64,000 nt of DNA from Taenia hydatigena (GCA_036345935.2 JADWOT020000010.1:954633-1018632), one strand, 5' to 3'. Counted from the first letter of the stretch, positions 10,562-22,832 are shown. The notes: generated by a model not told the origin, from the letters alone. Program-made: numbers and translations.

Positions 10562-13039
10562 ATGCCCTCAAACGATCTCGAGGAGTACAGCAAATTAGTT
10601 TCGAAGGCGAAGAGCGTAAGCGTTGCATAGTGTAATTTTCTGAAGATGTTTGTGATAACCAGCGAGGGTATTAATTTCGAGAGTGGAGTGCCAACAATTC
10701 AGGTCCCTAATGTTTTTTCGCTGAAGCACCCAATAGAGGTACGTTTACTATTCAAGCCTAGCTACTGTTCTTCTTCAAGCAATCAAGGTACTTACATTGG
10801 GAGCTTTACTACCAGCGTCGCAATATAGTTCTTGCGGAAGACCGAAATGCAGCTCATTACGCGCTCAGAAATTTAGAAAAGTTATTTGCTACCACTGGCC
10901 GGTCATTCACTTTGGCGACTCAATGTATTAGAAATTATCATTGGTTTGATGACACTGAGGAACCGATCGAGCTTTATGGTACGTATTTTAACTGTCCACG
11001 TTTGTACAGCATCCGTTTTCGTAAGCGTGCGTCGAGATATGCAAAAAGAGTTTATCCACTTAAAGTGATTCCCTACACCCGTGAGACAACGCGTTTTCAA
11101 GAGGAAATTTTTAAGGCTGTAAAATAACTGAACTGATACTTTGTCAGCCATGAAGATCTCGCGAAGACTGCACGTCTATGTGAAGTGTCACTGCGTGCAT
11201 TCCACAGTTCTTTGCATCAGTTGCTTGAGTTATTTCGTCAAAATAGCTTTTCGATAGTAGGCAGATTGCGATGCATGTCTGGGACATGGACTTATGACTT
11301 TTTTGGCTCATAAGTTTCTTATCAACTATTCTATCTATTGCTCAAAGTATTGTGTCATTCAGCTATTAAGTATGACAAGGCGGTCAACCTACCTGAAATC
11401 AGGTAGAACTTTCAAACCATTTAAGTAGTTTTCACTATCACGACGACAATCGCCTAATTAACTCGAGTCCGTAAGCTCAAATTACGTTCTGGATCCACGC
11501 ATTAACTCTTTTTGCACAGTGTCATGGTTGGCGACCTCCCTCTGGCTTTTTAAGGTCTCAATGATTTCACTACCCAGTGCATTCCCGTGGAAAAGTGTTG
11601 ACGAATATAAGGGCGTGCACTCTTGATTGAGTGCGAACTGATCATCCTGTGTACCTTTGTTATTTCAGATAATATCCTCAAGTCCTACCTGGTAGATTAC
11701 AGTAAACAGCCACATCGAGGGTAAGTTGCCATTGAACGCTTCCATTCTAAAGAATCGGTAGCACACCATTCCACCCATAGCCCTCGCAGGCCATCCGGCA
11801 TTCATTAAAAATGAGCAGAATTGAGGCCATCTGCGTATTTTGCGCAACATCTTTAGAAATTATTTATCACTTCGATGCTCAGTTGTTTTCGTCTCAGCAC
11901 CTACCAAGGTTTCTTACTTGCCCTAGCATTGTCGTATGTATGTTACTAGCTGTATGGTTTTGATCTATCTACCACTCTTTCTCATTTCCTAGAAGTTTCA
12001 TCTGTCTGATGAGGTGAACGATTTGGTCCTAAAATATGGTCACTTATCTAAATGCACTTCGTCTTGGGTACTTTTCTTATATTAAGGGCGTAGTTATGGG
12101 CCATTTAAGTTTGTGATTTGGTAGATTCTTCCATCTCGGTTAAAACTGCGATAGTTCAAAGGTTTACCTTCAAAAATTTGTAGAACCAGGTTAGATAGGA
12201 GTAGAAAGGAACCTGAAAGCACATCCGTCAAAGTGCTTCAATTATTATAATGATGTTTTCGAAATCATTCATGCAACCAAGTGTTGACTAAGAAAAGGCT
12301 GCACTGATTGCTCATCTGAAGCGTGTGTTGCCGTGATTCCTCGCCCTGTCAGCATGAGCGTGGATAACAAAGCAGTCATCTGTTTTATAAACATGAAATA
12401 GACCCACAACATACCCCGTTTTTACCACTGTTGTGCAATTTTTATGCAATATTCTGCCATTTTGCACACTTGTGTGCTTGCAATATCTGCGTTTCGTTTT
12501 TATCAAAGCCAGTCATCAGACGTTATCTAGCTACGTAAGTAACCCTTCTCATCAGTCGGGGTATTTCACATTAATGTGAGAGAAGTTTCCTTGTCAAACA
12601 GTGGCATTTTTACACCAGCTAGTTCCCCCTCTTTCATTTCGTTTTGACGAGTAAATAGAGATAATCTAAGACTAATAACTGCTTTGCGTGAGGTCCTCCA
12701 AAGCAACCCCTCGTTAGCTGCAATTATCATGACGCTTCAAACCTCCCGTGTGCCAAGGCCTACAGACACCTCAGCTGTTTCATAAGCCACCGCTTTATGA
12801 GACTTGTTCACCTACGATCGTTGCAGGGATCCGAAGGCGTTGTATTTCAACCAGTGGGTACATCCGCTTAACCTGGATGCGGCTAAAGACGCAGCAGCTG
12901 CAGCCGACGTCTGTTTGATGGTAGGCATCATGAATGGGGCCGCCCACCCCGCTGTGGATTTGGCTATCTCAGTCGCTACTCATGGCAATCCTGTGGCTGA
13001 GATCAGTGCAGAGGACACACGGACCACTTCCGGTGCTGA
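10562..13039 (+). CDS. Sirtuin (SIRT5-like) gene with degraded catalytic motifs
   Basis: Sirtuins are NAD+-dependent protein deacylases; the SIRT5 class removes succinyl, malonyl and glutaryl groups. Five exons can be joined: 10,562-10,615; 10,646-10,738; 10,780-10,978; 11,010-about 11,070; 12,837-13,039. The first three junctions have GT-AG ends and matching phase, with introns of 30, 41 and 31 nt. The exons line up in order with SIRT5. The NAD loop keeps FESGVPT, but the preceding GAGxS reads SEGIN. Exon 3 has QSRYLHWELYYQRR, then TQCIRNYH where the family has TQNID..H. The catalytic His of HG is Tyr-Ala (IELYA). The last exon has DVCLMVGIMNG in place of the GTS motif, then GNPVAEIS. The Zn-binding Cys pairs were not found; they may lie in an unseen exon between 11.07 and 12.84 kb. 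Each exon is stop-free, yet Gly, Asn, Asp, His and Ser/Thr positions needed for catalysis are changed. It is either a non-catalytic paralogue or a young pseudogene. Confidence 0.7.
11071..12836 (+). other. Long intron (or lost exons) of the sirtuin gene
   Basis: This 1.77-kb gap lies between the exon that ends near FIHLK and the last recognised exon, whose acceptor is gatcgttgcag. In SIRT5 the missing part would hold the second zinc-binding Cys pair. I found no convincing exon for it. A 54-codon stop-free stretch at about 11,140-11,305 has no sirtuin-like residues. Confidence 0.35.
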
Positions 13040-13623
13040 GTAAGTAACTAATCATTGCTGAAACAATCAAGTTGTTAAAATGCCCGCCCTGTAGATTGTA
13101 GACTCATGCTTTTTTACTAAAATGCGTCGAATGGGATGCTAGAATGCATCGATCTGCAGCTCTTCCTGCAAAATATGAATGTTTCGATCCACTCGCAATT
13201 TTGACGCGATTCAGTTGCCACTGCAATCCATCATTTGTGTTTCCAGTATCTAAGGTGGTGGGGTTAAGGAAGTTTTCGGTGGGCATTTTCGATGCGGCGA
13301 GTCGTTAGTTAATCTCATTTCCCACAGTCTAATAGGTGCGACCTCTTCAACTTAGATACGCCTTGTAAGCAAGTGAATAGACATCGTTACACCTCGTTTT
13401 AATCATTCACCCGAGAGCTGGTGAACCATGTTCCACAGCTTTATTTGACCTAAGCATGTTAGGTGACGGTTGGCATTTAGTCTCCATTTTTTTCTCTTCT
13501 CATCTATTTTTACTAAATTGTTGCTACCCCAGTTTACTTTGGTTGATTCCCCCATCTCAGCCTAATGTCTGTCTACTAAACGGAATTTGGATTGCCCATG
13601 ACAGACATCTTTTGATTCGCCAG

Positions 13624-13780
13624 CAGTATGATTTTGACCGATTTTCATTTGTATCAAAACTCACCTCATGTAAAGGCCAAATTAGTGTGAACTATGATCA
13701 AAGACGCTTTTATAGTTCTGATTTCCATGGACTTGCTAGATATGAACTCTGGGGTATGTATTCGTTTCCAATTCTAGCTT
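13624..13780 (+). CDS. Possible terminal sirtuin exon (weak)
   Basis: The end of a 108-codon frame follows an acceptor-like cgccag. It reads FDRFSF, which could correspond to the RFRFHFQ stretch near the C-terminus of SIRT5. The remaining residues do not align convincingly, and the splice phase from 13,039 was not proven. Confidence 0.2.
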
Positions 13781-16700
13781 AACTTATCAATGACTTCAAC
13801 AGGTCTGATAAATTTGGTGCAATTTGTGGCCCATCATAAGCCTCTTGAGAGATTTGTCAGGCATGAGGGCAAACGAGGAGGAGGAAGTAGGTACTGACAA
13901 CAGAAGTGCAGTAGGTTTTAAGGGTGAGGTATGATGTCGCTTAAGCTTTCCTTACTCTCTTTAGTAATTAAGAAAAGACGATGTTCAATCAGGGTGAACT
14001 TGGCGAAGTGGCATCCTCTCTCTCTATAATCAACGGGCCCTGAAGAAACACCAACTTTGATCTATAAAGTATAGGGGATAAGAGTACTTAAAAAGTCTCA
14101 CATAGCATAATGCCTTTTGTTGCACGCCGACCCTTGTAGCAAAGTATTAGCAGAAGTGCTTTAGATTTAATTGATCACCGCTGTTTCCGATATTTTTGCC
14201 CCATCGCGCTTCTATGGAGACTTCTGTAAAACTAATTAAATCGACACATTCGGCAAGCTGGTCCCTTTGCCCAGCTTAGGATTCGGAGGGAAAATTAAAG
14301 CCTTAACTTGTGGATGCGATAGTAGCCTGTCGGAGATGCAGACTAATATATGTGAGGCTGATTTAAAAGTTTATCATTTTCTTAGAAATTATTAGTTTTT
14401 CCTTTGTGGGAATTAGGGGCCTAAACAGCCCTGACTGGGGATTGCACAATACTAGCAGAAAGTCAGCCAGAGCACAAATTCGCCCAATTCCCGTAGGTGT
14501 TTCCTCCTACAATGACAAATGAGGCCATCAAAATGATTTAATATCCTTTAATTAGGTGCCAAACGTACACTAATCAAGTGAAATTCTGATTCATTTTGAC
14601 CGCCGCATTCATCATCGTAGAAAAAAATGTCTACGAGAAAAGGCAAATTTGTGCTCTGGTTGACTTTTTGCTAGCATAAGAAATTTGCGCCTTCCAAGCG
14701 ACAACATTAGCATTTAAGTGAGATTCCGAGATGAACTGTAAAACAGAGGTACGGACTATGATTGCAAATCTGTTAGATCGAGTTACATTGTGATGGCTAC
14801 ACATCACAAATTGAGGCTGGCATCAAGAATACGAAGACGTTACACCACCCAATCGAGTGTGTTGTTTCTTCAAAATAGGCATTTTGTGCGATTGAGCCGC
14901 TGCTAATTGAGTACATACAGAATGCATGGGGTAGCCGAGCTCACGGTGAGCTCGACTTGAATAAAAACTGCTCCACCAGTGATCGGTTTTGATCCTGATA
15001 CAGATCACATGAACTCCACTGACACTTGGTCGGAAGCTGAGTTTCCCTCTCTCCTGATTACTCTTCCTGCCCAGCATCTAACCGATCGGCGACCCATTCA
15101 TCGCGACAGAGGTAGAGTCTGAGTTTGTGATGGAAAGAGGGGAGCAGTATTTTAATTCCTGATTGGTTAGAAAGTGCAATCATATCGACTGACACAGCAG
15201 AAGTGTTCACTGGATGTCTCTAGAATACGACGATTATTCCGACGCAGTGTCATATCCCTTTTACCCCTCCGAGTGTGTTTTGTTCAATTAAAGTCTGAGA
15301 AGTGATAACCTCAACAAGGAGATCTAGAGGTAAATACATTTGTAATTCGCTCGTCACTTGTGCATTCATTCTTTTTGCGGCATCGCAATGGTTTATTGCT
15401 TGGGTTAAGCCGATTTGTCTGTACCTGGATTGCAAACTGGCGGTAGTGCTCTTGTCTCCTCCAACATAACCAATTTCTCGTTACTTTATTGAAAATCTTA
15501 CTTTGTTAACTGCTTGTCGACGTTTGTGCTTTGAAACGAAATCAATAACCTCTCAAGGCCAGCTGTGCTCAACTTGGCATCAAATTTAGATGCACACATC
15601 CCCACACAAGGAGGCAATAGCTTAAGAAAATATGCGTCTTTTATTGTATATAAGCCTACTTCACCACAAATTGAGATAAGAATTAGTCCGGGAAGTGCGA
15701 CGGCTACAATAATTTCATCAGATTCATCTTTCTAACTCTGAAAAGAACCTCAAACAACTAAGGCCGTATAAATGCGTACGCGTGCTCGTACCGCAAGTCG
15801 TCATTTCTCCAAGTCTATGCAGAGGATTCCGGAATGCGTCAAAGTAGCTCAGTGTAAAGCAGTGCAGAAAGCACTCCATAAGCGATGTCCACATGAACTA
15901 GGTATATGGATAACGCGAACAACGTGAGCTTACTCACGTCAGCCTGATGTATTCAAATTGACGCAGAAATGATGACAGTGGGAGAATAAGGTAAAGTAGG
16001 AAATCGAGCACTCATTATTGCGTCGCATTTGTTGCACAAAAATAAAGTGCCTGCGCTTAAGTTTTGCAGTCTTAAATTTATTACACGTTTGCACTGCTGG
16101 CTTGAATTCAGACGACTGGTTGCATAAAGGATGTCTTTTAACCAGCTCCTTTATCCCTGCTACCACCCATGTATGAGGAGATACAATGTTCTTGGATACC
16201 TTTATTTTATTTTAACAATACATTCAGTAAAGAATTGATTTACTCCTGCAGAGCTTGGCTTGTGTTTCTTCCCTCCTCTCGCCTGCAAGGTACATTGAAT
16301 GACCATAAGTATCACGGCATTAGCAGAACAGCGACCTTACTTCGTAGCATCAACGTTTAACAAACTTGCCCTAAAACGATTAAATTTCAAAGATTTTGCC
16401 CTCACTTCACAGCTCAGATCACTGAGACCAAAGGTTTTGCTCAGTTGGGAGTACACTTAAATCAAGCTCCATAATGAGTATCATCTGAAACAGGGTGCGA
16501 AGTTTTACTCTATTTATCTTGCTACACCCCAACTAAGCTATCACATCCACAGAACTGATTTGCTCATAAATCATGCTTAAGGTGAATAAATAAACTATTC
16601 TAGTGGATTGCTAAAAGCAAAGTGATGTCAGATACGGCTTAAAGTTTGATCATGCCTAACAGTGGAAAGGTCTGAGAACGCGGTCTCGACTTTCTGATAA

Positions 16701-18495
16701 ATGATTAACTATCCCGACTATTTTATCAGCCTAACGATCTTAGCGTCCTTTATTTCCATCCATTTAGTTGGTCTCTACCACGACCGGATATACTTTGATC
16801 GTGACACAGCTGCATACACAAAGTCAGCGTAAGGTCACGTTTAACGTGTGAATCCGTGGTGCGTTCATGGCGTGTTTGCTGGTCAATCAGCTATCACGTC
16901 ATGTGCAAAGCACCGCATCATAAATCCATCATACCGGTTTGCAAATCGAGGCTTCTGCCCCCCATTCAAAGATATATTTTTCGGTTGTAATTAGCAACTA
17001 TGCTTAAAAGGTAATGGTTAGAAGATGAACTTTACATCGAACTGACTGTGCACGACTGTTCTGCATAAGTCGCACCGCATACAGCTATCTGCGAAGGGTT
17101 TTTTACGGTTGTACACAATCCTCTAAGTGAAATACGTGCTGATGGATTTAACGCCTTTCGCACTCTTGGTGCTGCCACGATTCGCAACATGAGCATTAGT
17201 TATGCCTATGGTTTATGGTTTCCCTAAATGTGGGCAAGATGTCGTCGATTTGCCCTCATGGTGAATTCCGGTCCAAACATTAAGGAATGATTTGCAATTA
17301 AATATCGTGGTGTTTGTAATGGCCTCTAATTATTACTTGGTTCTGTGTAACATTAAGCAATTTTTCATTGAGCAGAAGCGCAATTAAAATTAGAGTTTTA
17401 CCTGTAGCCATTTCCGTCTGTTTCACAGTTGGAATCCGGGCTTGATAAGTTACGGCTAGTTAATACGTCATTTAGATGCCTTAGGGAGTGAATGCTGGTT
17501 TTACTACTGGCCCGTGTTAGCAAGCATTCTTTCCATAGTCTACGGAGTTTTCAGTCTTGCACAGTTTCATTCCAGGCAATCGAGACATGTTGGAAGAACA
17601 CTTTAATTGCGCTTTCTTGCCACTTCGGCGGAAGGTGGCAATTACCTCAAATAGCTGTAAAGCCATGTCTGTCAGTATTTAAAGACAACAATTCATGACC
17701 ACACCACATTTACTTATTCTTTGGTCATCAGTGCAAGTCAGCTCTACACACTCTATGAACAAATAACCATACAACTCGATTCGGCACATTGTTGGTACGT
17801 TTGGAACTCGATATTTTCAGCTAGATTTGTTTCATCCCTTTAACATGCCTTCCCAACATGAGCTATGTGGACTAACCGCCTCCCATCGTAACCCATCTTT
17901 TGGCTCCTAATCATAGGCAAGGAAAATTAACATATGATTTTGCCGTTTAGTGTCATCTTGCCTATCTGTGCACTCTTTTGCACCTCCGCTTTATTCCTTC
18001 GATGCATTGTTCTGCATTCGTACACACTTTCACCCCTTTATCTGTTGACATACGGATCCACAAAGCCATTATTATTTTCCATTACAAAAAACTCATAGCA
18101 TTCTACACCTTTCTCTCCATTTTTTTCAAGTCAGCTAACCTTGCAAGCATTTGACTTATTGCTTCTACCTTGATTTATTGGTTCCATACCAACCCGTCAG
18201 TACACGACTTACCATCCCACTTCTGCATCAACCATCAATTGCGCTTCCGTCTACTCATCTCCTGCACATAGAGGCTTTGCTTTCTTTTGCTCCCATTTCA
18301 CTTGGCTACATTCTACACGATCATTTCTTTACAAAACTGCCCGTGTTCTTTTCTGGCTATTGTTAGTCGGTTCCCTTTAACATTTCCGCACACGGCAGCA
18401 ATTTCATCCGATCATGTAAAAAGGCCTTTAGTTAGAAGCAATCAAGGGACTTCTCTTTCTCAAATACGCTCTGTGTTTGCATCAGTGAAACCAAA
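13781..18495. other. Long intergenic stretch, no supportable gene
   Basis: Only frames under 90 codons and no family motif. From ~17,700 to ~18,480 the plus strand is pyrimidine-rich, which produces overlapping frames at 18,151-18,508 without protein character. No tandem array seen. Confidence 0.45.
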
Positions 18496-18499
18496 AAAG

Positions 18500-19165
18500 A
18501 AAGCTTAGTGTAGGCCGTAACACAGAATTCAAATCATTTATAAAGCAGCTGCAAGCGATACACAGGAATAATAGCATTTGTTGCACGTTTAAACCGCGAG
18601 AGAAGTAGAGGAGGGCATGCGCACCACTGACTAGTTCCTTCATCTCCATGGCACGCGGAGGCTTCTGCACAGACGTCGGTGTGCGCACGATCTCGGTGGC
18701 GGTTGCTGTATACCACCATTGCTGCTACTGCTCACACGACCACTCACACAACCATTAAAAGTGCGGCTTCTGCACAGGCTACAATGCCCACTTCTGTCCA
18801 CATTGCGAGTCTTTCACAACATCACTCCACGGTGCCCACTTCCACGGATACGAACATGGCCAACTGCCCCACATCATTTCTTTCTCTGCTCCCTCTGGAA
18901 CTGACTTGCCTGCTGAGGTGTGTCCGCTTATATACCAGTCTCCTTGTCTCTACTTGTTCCTTGTCTCTACACTCGTGCTCGCTGATCTCCAAAAATGTCC
19001 CCCTGATACCTACTCGTTCAGGTGTTGTTTTAGGTGATGTCTAGCCTGTAAATTGCATGCGAACCACTTAGCATAGTATTTTATATTTCGGTGTTATAGT
19101 TGATGAAAACCCCTTTAATTTTTTTGAACGGTGACTGGCCCTTTTAATGCAGAGCCGATCTTTTG
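18500..19165 (-). pseudogene. Decayed copy of the Trp-rich transcription unit
   Basis: On the minus strand this reproduces the unit found in both IR1 arms (56,340-57,060 and mirror). It keeps the TATA box, the initiator and the start of the coding frame. Translation from 18,877 gives 32 codons beginning MMWGSWPCSYPWKWAPW, then a TAG at 18,779-18,781. Two further stops follow in the same frame before the position where the IR1 copies end, and about 42 nt (14 codons) of the IR1 sequence are missing. The AATAAA of the IR1 copies is TATAAA here (ttataaatgatt on the minus strand). The plus strand of the same DNA gives a Thr/Ala-rich frame; promoter orientation argues against it. Confidence 0.7.
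18899..18934 (-). promoter_or_regulatory. TATA box plus initiator of the decayed Trp-rich unit
   Basis: On the minus strand TATATAAG (18,934-18,927) is followed by GTCAGTT, with the initiator A about 32 nt downstream. The same spacing is kept in both IR1 copies. Confidence 0.6.
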
Positions 19166-19179
19166 AGCCAACCACACTC

Positions 19180-19690
19180 ATGGGGCGTACACCCGTTCCT
19201 TTTAAAGTAATGCAAATTTTCCTTTGCATATTAAATGTATCCTGTTTAATCAATGTCAATGGTTGCACGGTTAAAGACCAGCTTGCAAAGATAAAACGCG
19301 TAGAGTGTTCTTGGACTTACTAAGCTATAAACTAGAAAGTTGGTGTCAATAAACTGCTTCTACTGATTATTTGTTATTAAGATCGATTTAAAAAACTGAA
19401 GATTGCAATGTTTGTGGCAATTTAGGGAATTAGGACTAGCACGCATGCGTAATTCCGATTCTTTAGTGTTAATTGAGATAAAGGCATTATGGTTTCAGCA
19501 ATTCACATGTCCTTTGTGCCCTCACTATACATCAATTCTAAGTTTTAGAAGTCTAGCAGCGCTGCGAATAGCCCTAAATAAGCCACCATGATGTGCCTCC
19601 GTTCAGACTCATCTCATCTCGATAGGCTAATAAACACACTGGGCCACCAAATTCAAGTTTGTAAACGCTAATACAACCGTTGCACTATGA
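19180..19690 (+). repeat. Dispersed repeat R4, copy 1
   Basis: Similar to 43,985-44,600 in the same orientation. Shared words include gcacggttaaag / gcacagttaagg, aaaataaaacg, and the block around ccgttcagactcatctcatctc / cggttctaattcatctgagctgg. The part around ggtgtcaataaactgcttctactg also resembles 21,030-21,070 of the IR2 left arm. It lies directly next to the decayed Trp-rich unit. Well diverged. Confidence 0.5.
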
Positions 19691-19729
19691 TATATTTTGA
19701 CCCTTCCTATCAAAGTCACAAATGAAATG

Positions 19730-19960
19730 GCCCGAGCGTGCCATCCTGATTCCGCTTACAGTCAAAAGTTTAGCAAAGTGCCCTTTTGCGAAATGCTCAA
19801 TTGCATCATGCCAAGTAAGACCCTACTAAGACCTTAAAGCTGCAGTCACTCTTTATCAGCTTTGCCTTTTAAACGCAGACTACAACTCCGTGAATAACGG
19901 ACCTATAAGCTAATAGCCATTACGTGCTACAAGGAGTGCGTTATGTGCTATATGTGCTAT
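19730..19960 (-). repeat. Local inverted copy of the IR2 left-arm end
   Basis: Carries agcaaagtgccc..gcgaaatgctcaa and tttatcagctttgcctttt..gcagactacaactccgtg, matching 34,700-34,870 of the IR2 right arm directly. It is therefore inverted with respect to 20,665-20,830 of the left arm, placing a short inverted repeat at the outer edge of IR2. Confidence 0.55.
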
Positions 19961-20664
19961 GTGACTCGGCTCCTCAACTGACATTGACGTTGACACTTGT
20001 GTAGCATGAAACATATTTTTAACTCTCCCTGCAAGGAATAAAATTTTTAAGGGTCAATCATCGGTTATAAAGCTTTCCTTTGTGTCTGGTTAAGAATGTT
20101 GTGCCGCCTGCCCATGCATCCCAGTTCCCGCTAGTAAGAATCCTGCATCAAATGCGTTGCTACGCACGTGGCGCTATCTCAACAAATGCCTTCGAATCCT
20201 TATACATGGTCCTAAATTCGCTTCTGGCATTTTATAAGAACGTGTTAGTCTTACTTAAATCATTGCGATCTGTTCTAACGGTAAAGATTGTCGCCTTAAA
20301 TTTAAAGGATTCTAGTTATCAAGGGACCATGGCCGATAAGTCTTGACACAAGCTATTTCTGTCTGTACCATTTGAAATCCCAAAGTGTGATTGAGGAACC
20401 AGAGCTAATTGACCTTAGATGTTCCAGTAACTACCCGCTTGACATTGCCTGCTCTTCATAAGTGAATCTATGCTATCGCCAACGTACCGCGTCTACTAAA
20501 GTTGCACTTTCCATTGACAGCATCCCTCACTTTAATTTGGGCAATCCTGTGATGCCGTGTTCCAAAGTACCCACTGCTACGCAGGCTAAGGATACTCGAC
20601 CGGTTCCTGGCCCTACCCTTAAGTATTAATCCTCCGTCCACAAATATTTTTTATTGCGAGACAC
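19961..20664. other. Intergenic, no supportable gene
   Basis: An 88-codon frame at 20,080-20,346 has no recognisable feature. A small imperfect repeat of tgctatatg/tgctatgtg lies near 19,940-19,965. Confidence 0.4.
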
Positions 20665-21354
20665 ATTGACCTACGGCTTTTGATAAGTTTGTCTTCCGCT
20701 GAGTTGTAGTTTGCATCCAAAAAGTCAAAGCTGATAAAGAATGATCGCATTTTTAGGATTTTATCAGGGATACACTCAGCATGGTTCCGTTCAGCGATTC
20801 GCTAATAAGCCACCTTGCTGCAATTTTAACTATAAGTGAAATCAATGTGTTAAGCTTGAACTAATTCCTTTTTAACATCTATGAGAAGGGTTTAAATCTT
20901 TCAAAGCATAGCGCTCGCACTAACGCGGGTGCACTTGCATATTTAAAGACTAATAGGCAAAATTAGGGCATCAAAGTGTTTCCGGTCGTAACGTGCAAGA
21001 AGCCAAAGAGATCCGAAATGACGGATCACCAAAACTATTTGATAGTGTCAATAACCTATTTCTACTGACTGTTACTAGTAGGGTTTGCATGTTAGTTGGT
21101 TACCGAATCGTTCGACACATTCCGTGCAGGTCTTGGGAGTAAAAGTGCAACAATGCTACCAATGAAACCGCATGCAAATTATAGAGCAACAAATGGCAGC
21201 CTCTTAAATTCCAGAACAATCAGGAACACAATGCTGCTGCAAATACGCTACACCTCTGCATGATTTTTGGACACGAAGCTTAGATTGCATCGCTGGCTAT
21301 TTAACTGTGCTCTATGCCCTCAATGTCTACAGTCATGACTGATACCACCTCGAC

Positions 21355-21600
21355 TTGAAGTACGTGTCGAGAAGTCAATCAAGAAGATGGCTCTTAATTG
21401 CTTTCAAGAAGCCACCATCAATTAAGTCTTTGAACGAACATGCTCTCAAACGTGCGCACGGTTCTGATTCCTCTAAGGTGGTCAACCGATGGATCCGCTC
21501 ACATGTCAAATATAGGTTCGTAGACTTTGGTGCATTCGTCACTCAGGGAAGGATTCTTGCCCTTCTTACTAAAGCCACAAAAGGATTGACTCCAGACTGA
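21355..21600 (+). CDS. Arm-conserved open frame, unknown function
   Basis: An 81-codon frame, of which about 65 codons are also open in the IR2 right arm on the minus strand (33,963-34,175). The shared core includes PSIKSLNEHAL, GSDSSKV, NRWIRSHV and GRILALLTK. I do not recognise it. The opposite strand is also open over much of this in the right arm but has a stop here, so coding is not proven. It may be part of a decayed element protein. Confidence 0.25.
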   Translation: MKYVSRSQSRRWLLIAFKKPPSIKSLNEHALKRAHGSDSSKVVNRWIRSHVKYRFVDFGAFVTQGRILALLTKATKGLTPD

Positions 21601-21784
21601 CATCTTGAATGCAAAACCATTGGGCAATTTCTATTAATCCCAAAATCAGGCTGCTTTTCCGTCTAGTCTGGAGATACCAGGCACCTCTCACTATTATGTT
21701 CATCTGCTTGTTTAATTTTATCAATTGATAGACGAACCGTGCCGCCTCAACCCATCGTCATTTCACCGCATTTGCTAATCGCAT

Positions 21785-21940
21785 AAATTAATATCATATA
21801 TCTGTATATAAACACACACGTGTGCAAAAGTATACTTACAATAATGATTAAAAGTTATGCATGCACAAATATATGCATATATATATTTGCATGTGTCTAT
21901 ATGTATATATAAGCATATACATGCATACACATTGATTTAA
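21785..21940. repeat. AT/TATGCA-rich simple repeat in IR2 left arm
   Basis: Irregular alternation of tatata, tgcata and acacacgtgtg-like words; many are self-complementary (atatgcatat). A matching block lies in the right arm at 33,640-33,750. Confidence 0.6.
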
Positions 21941-22186
21941 GTCTGCATTAAATGCACCGAAACTTCACATCTCTTGATTAAAAGACAAAGAAGAATGACT
22001 AAGCAAAACAGGTATTGCCGTAAAGTTTCGCTATTCATGAATCTGTAGAACATGATTTTCTTTTTAATGAGAGCAAAACTCGACTTTCTGTGCCTTCTTT
22101 TTAATCCATTTTTAGTAGCGCTTTGTGCAAATTAGAGAAATGAATGGGACGAGGGACGTCAGGATCATCGGTTTGGTACTCAACAA

Positions 22187-22378
22187 TTGCTAATGTTGGC
22201 AAAGCTTTTACACACATGGCTCTACTCTACCCACCTTCATTTTGGCCTCACTTCGTTTTACATTTGTCGATTCTGCTCAACAGGCGGTACAGTCACGATA
22301 GTCAACCAAGAAAATTTTGTGTGCATCAAGTACACAGTGCGTAGATCGTCACTGAGGGAATTCTCGGGGCAGTTCTAG
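22187..22378 (+). CDS. Arm-conserved open frame with the same ends, unknown function
   Basis: A 63-codon frame whose counterpart in the right arm (33,177-33,368, minus) has the same first Met, length and stop. Both share MLMLAKLLHTWLY, CRFCSTGGTV, VNQENFVCIKYTV and SSLREFSG. I do not recognise it. Retained length in two diverged copies is mild evidence for coding. Confidence 0.25.
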   Translation: MLMLAKLLHTWLYSTHLHFGLTSFYICRFCSTGGTVTIVNQENFVCIKYTVRRSSLREFSGQF

Positions 22379-22832
22379 GTCAACATTTAAGAACAAATGG
22401 CTATAGGGTTAATTAATGCTAAAGTGCTAATGGAACTATTTCTAGGAATAGAATATGTTCTCACAAAATTGTCTACGTCTCGCATTGGTAAGTCTTTATG
22501 CGCTCTGCGGAGAAACCCGGTTTCATTATTGGCCCTCTTCTAAAATCTGTACCAATTATTTGGCAAACATAGCACGTCCAAGATAGCCGTAGTTACAAAA
22601 TGTGACTTAAAGGACATGCAAGAATCTACAATGTATCTTGCCGTAACACCAAGGTGAATAAAACGTATTCCTTCTCTTAGGATACTGGTTTTGTCTGCCT
22701 AGGGATGGGGGTTGTAGGCTCAGTCATTTAGACAAGATCATCAACAGCGATTCCAGCCCCGACCAATGCTTCGCAATTAGTACAACTGTTTCAAACCATA
22801 GTGCATAAGTGAAATATTATTGGCAAGATAAT

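Larger units (their letters stand above)
20665..22832 (+). repeat. IR2 left arm, outer part
   Basis: Reverse complement of about 32,725-34,890. Pairing words include gatagtgtcaataacctattt, catgttagttggtt, aagtctttgaacgaacatgct, gatggatccgctcacatgt, attgctaatgttggcaaagc, and ttcgcaattagtacaa. Paired positions sum to about 55,555, with small indels. Divergence looks like 15-20%. Confidence 0.85.
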
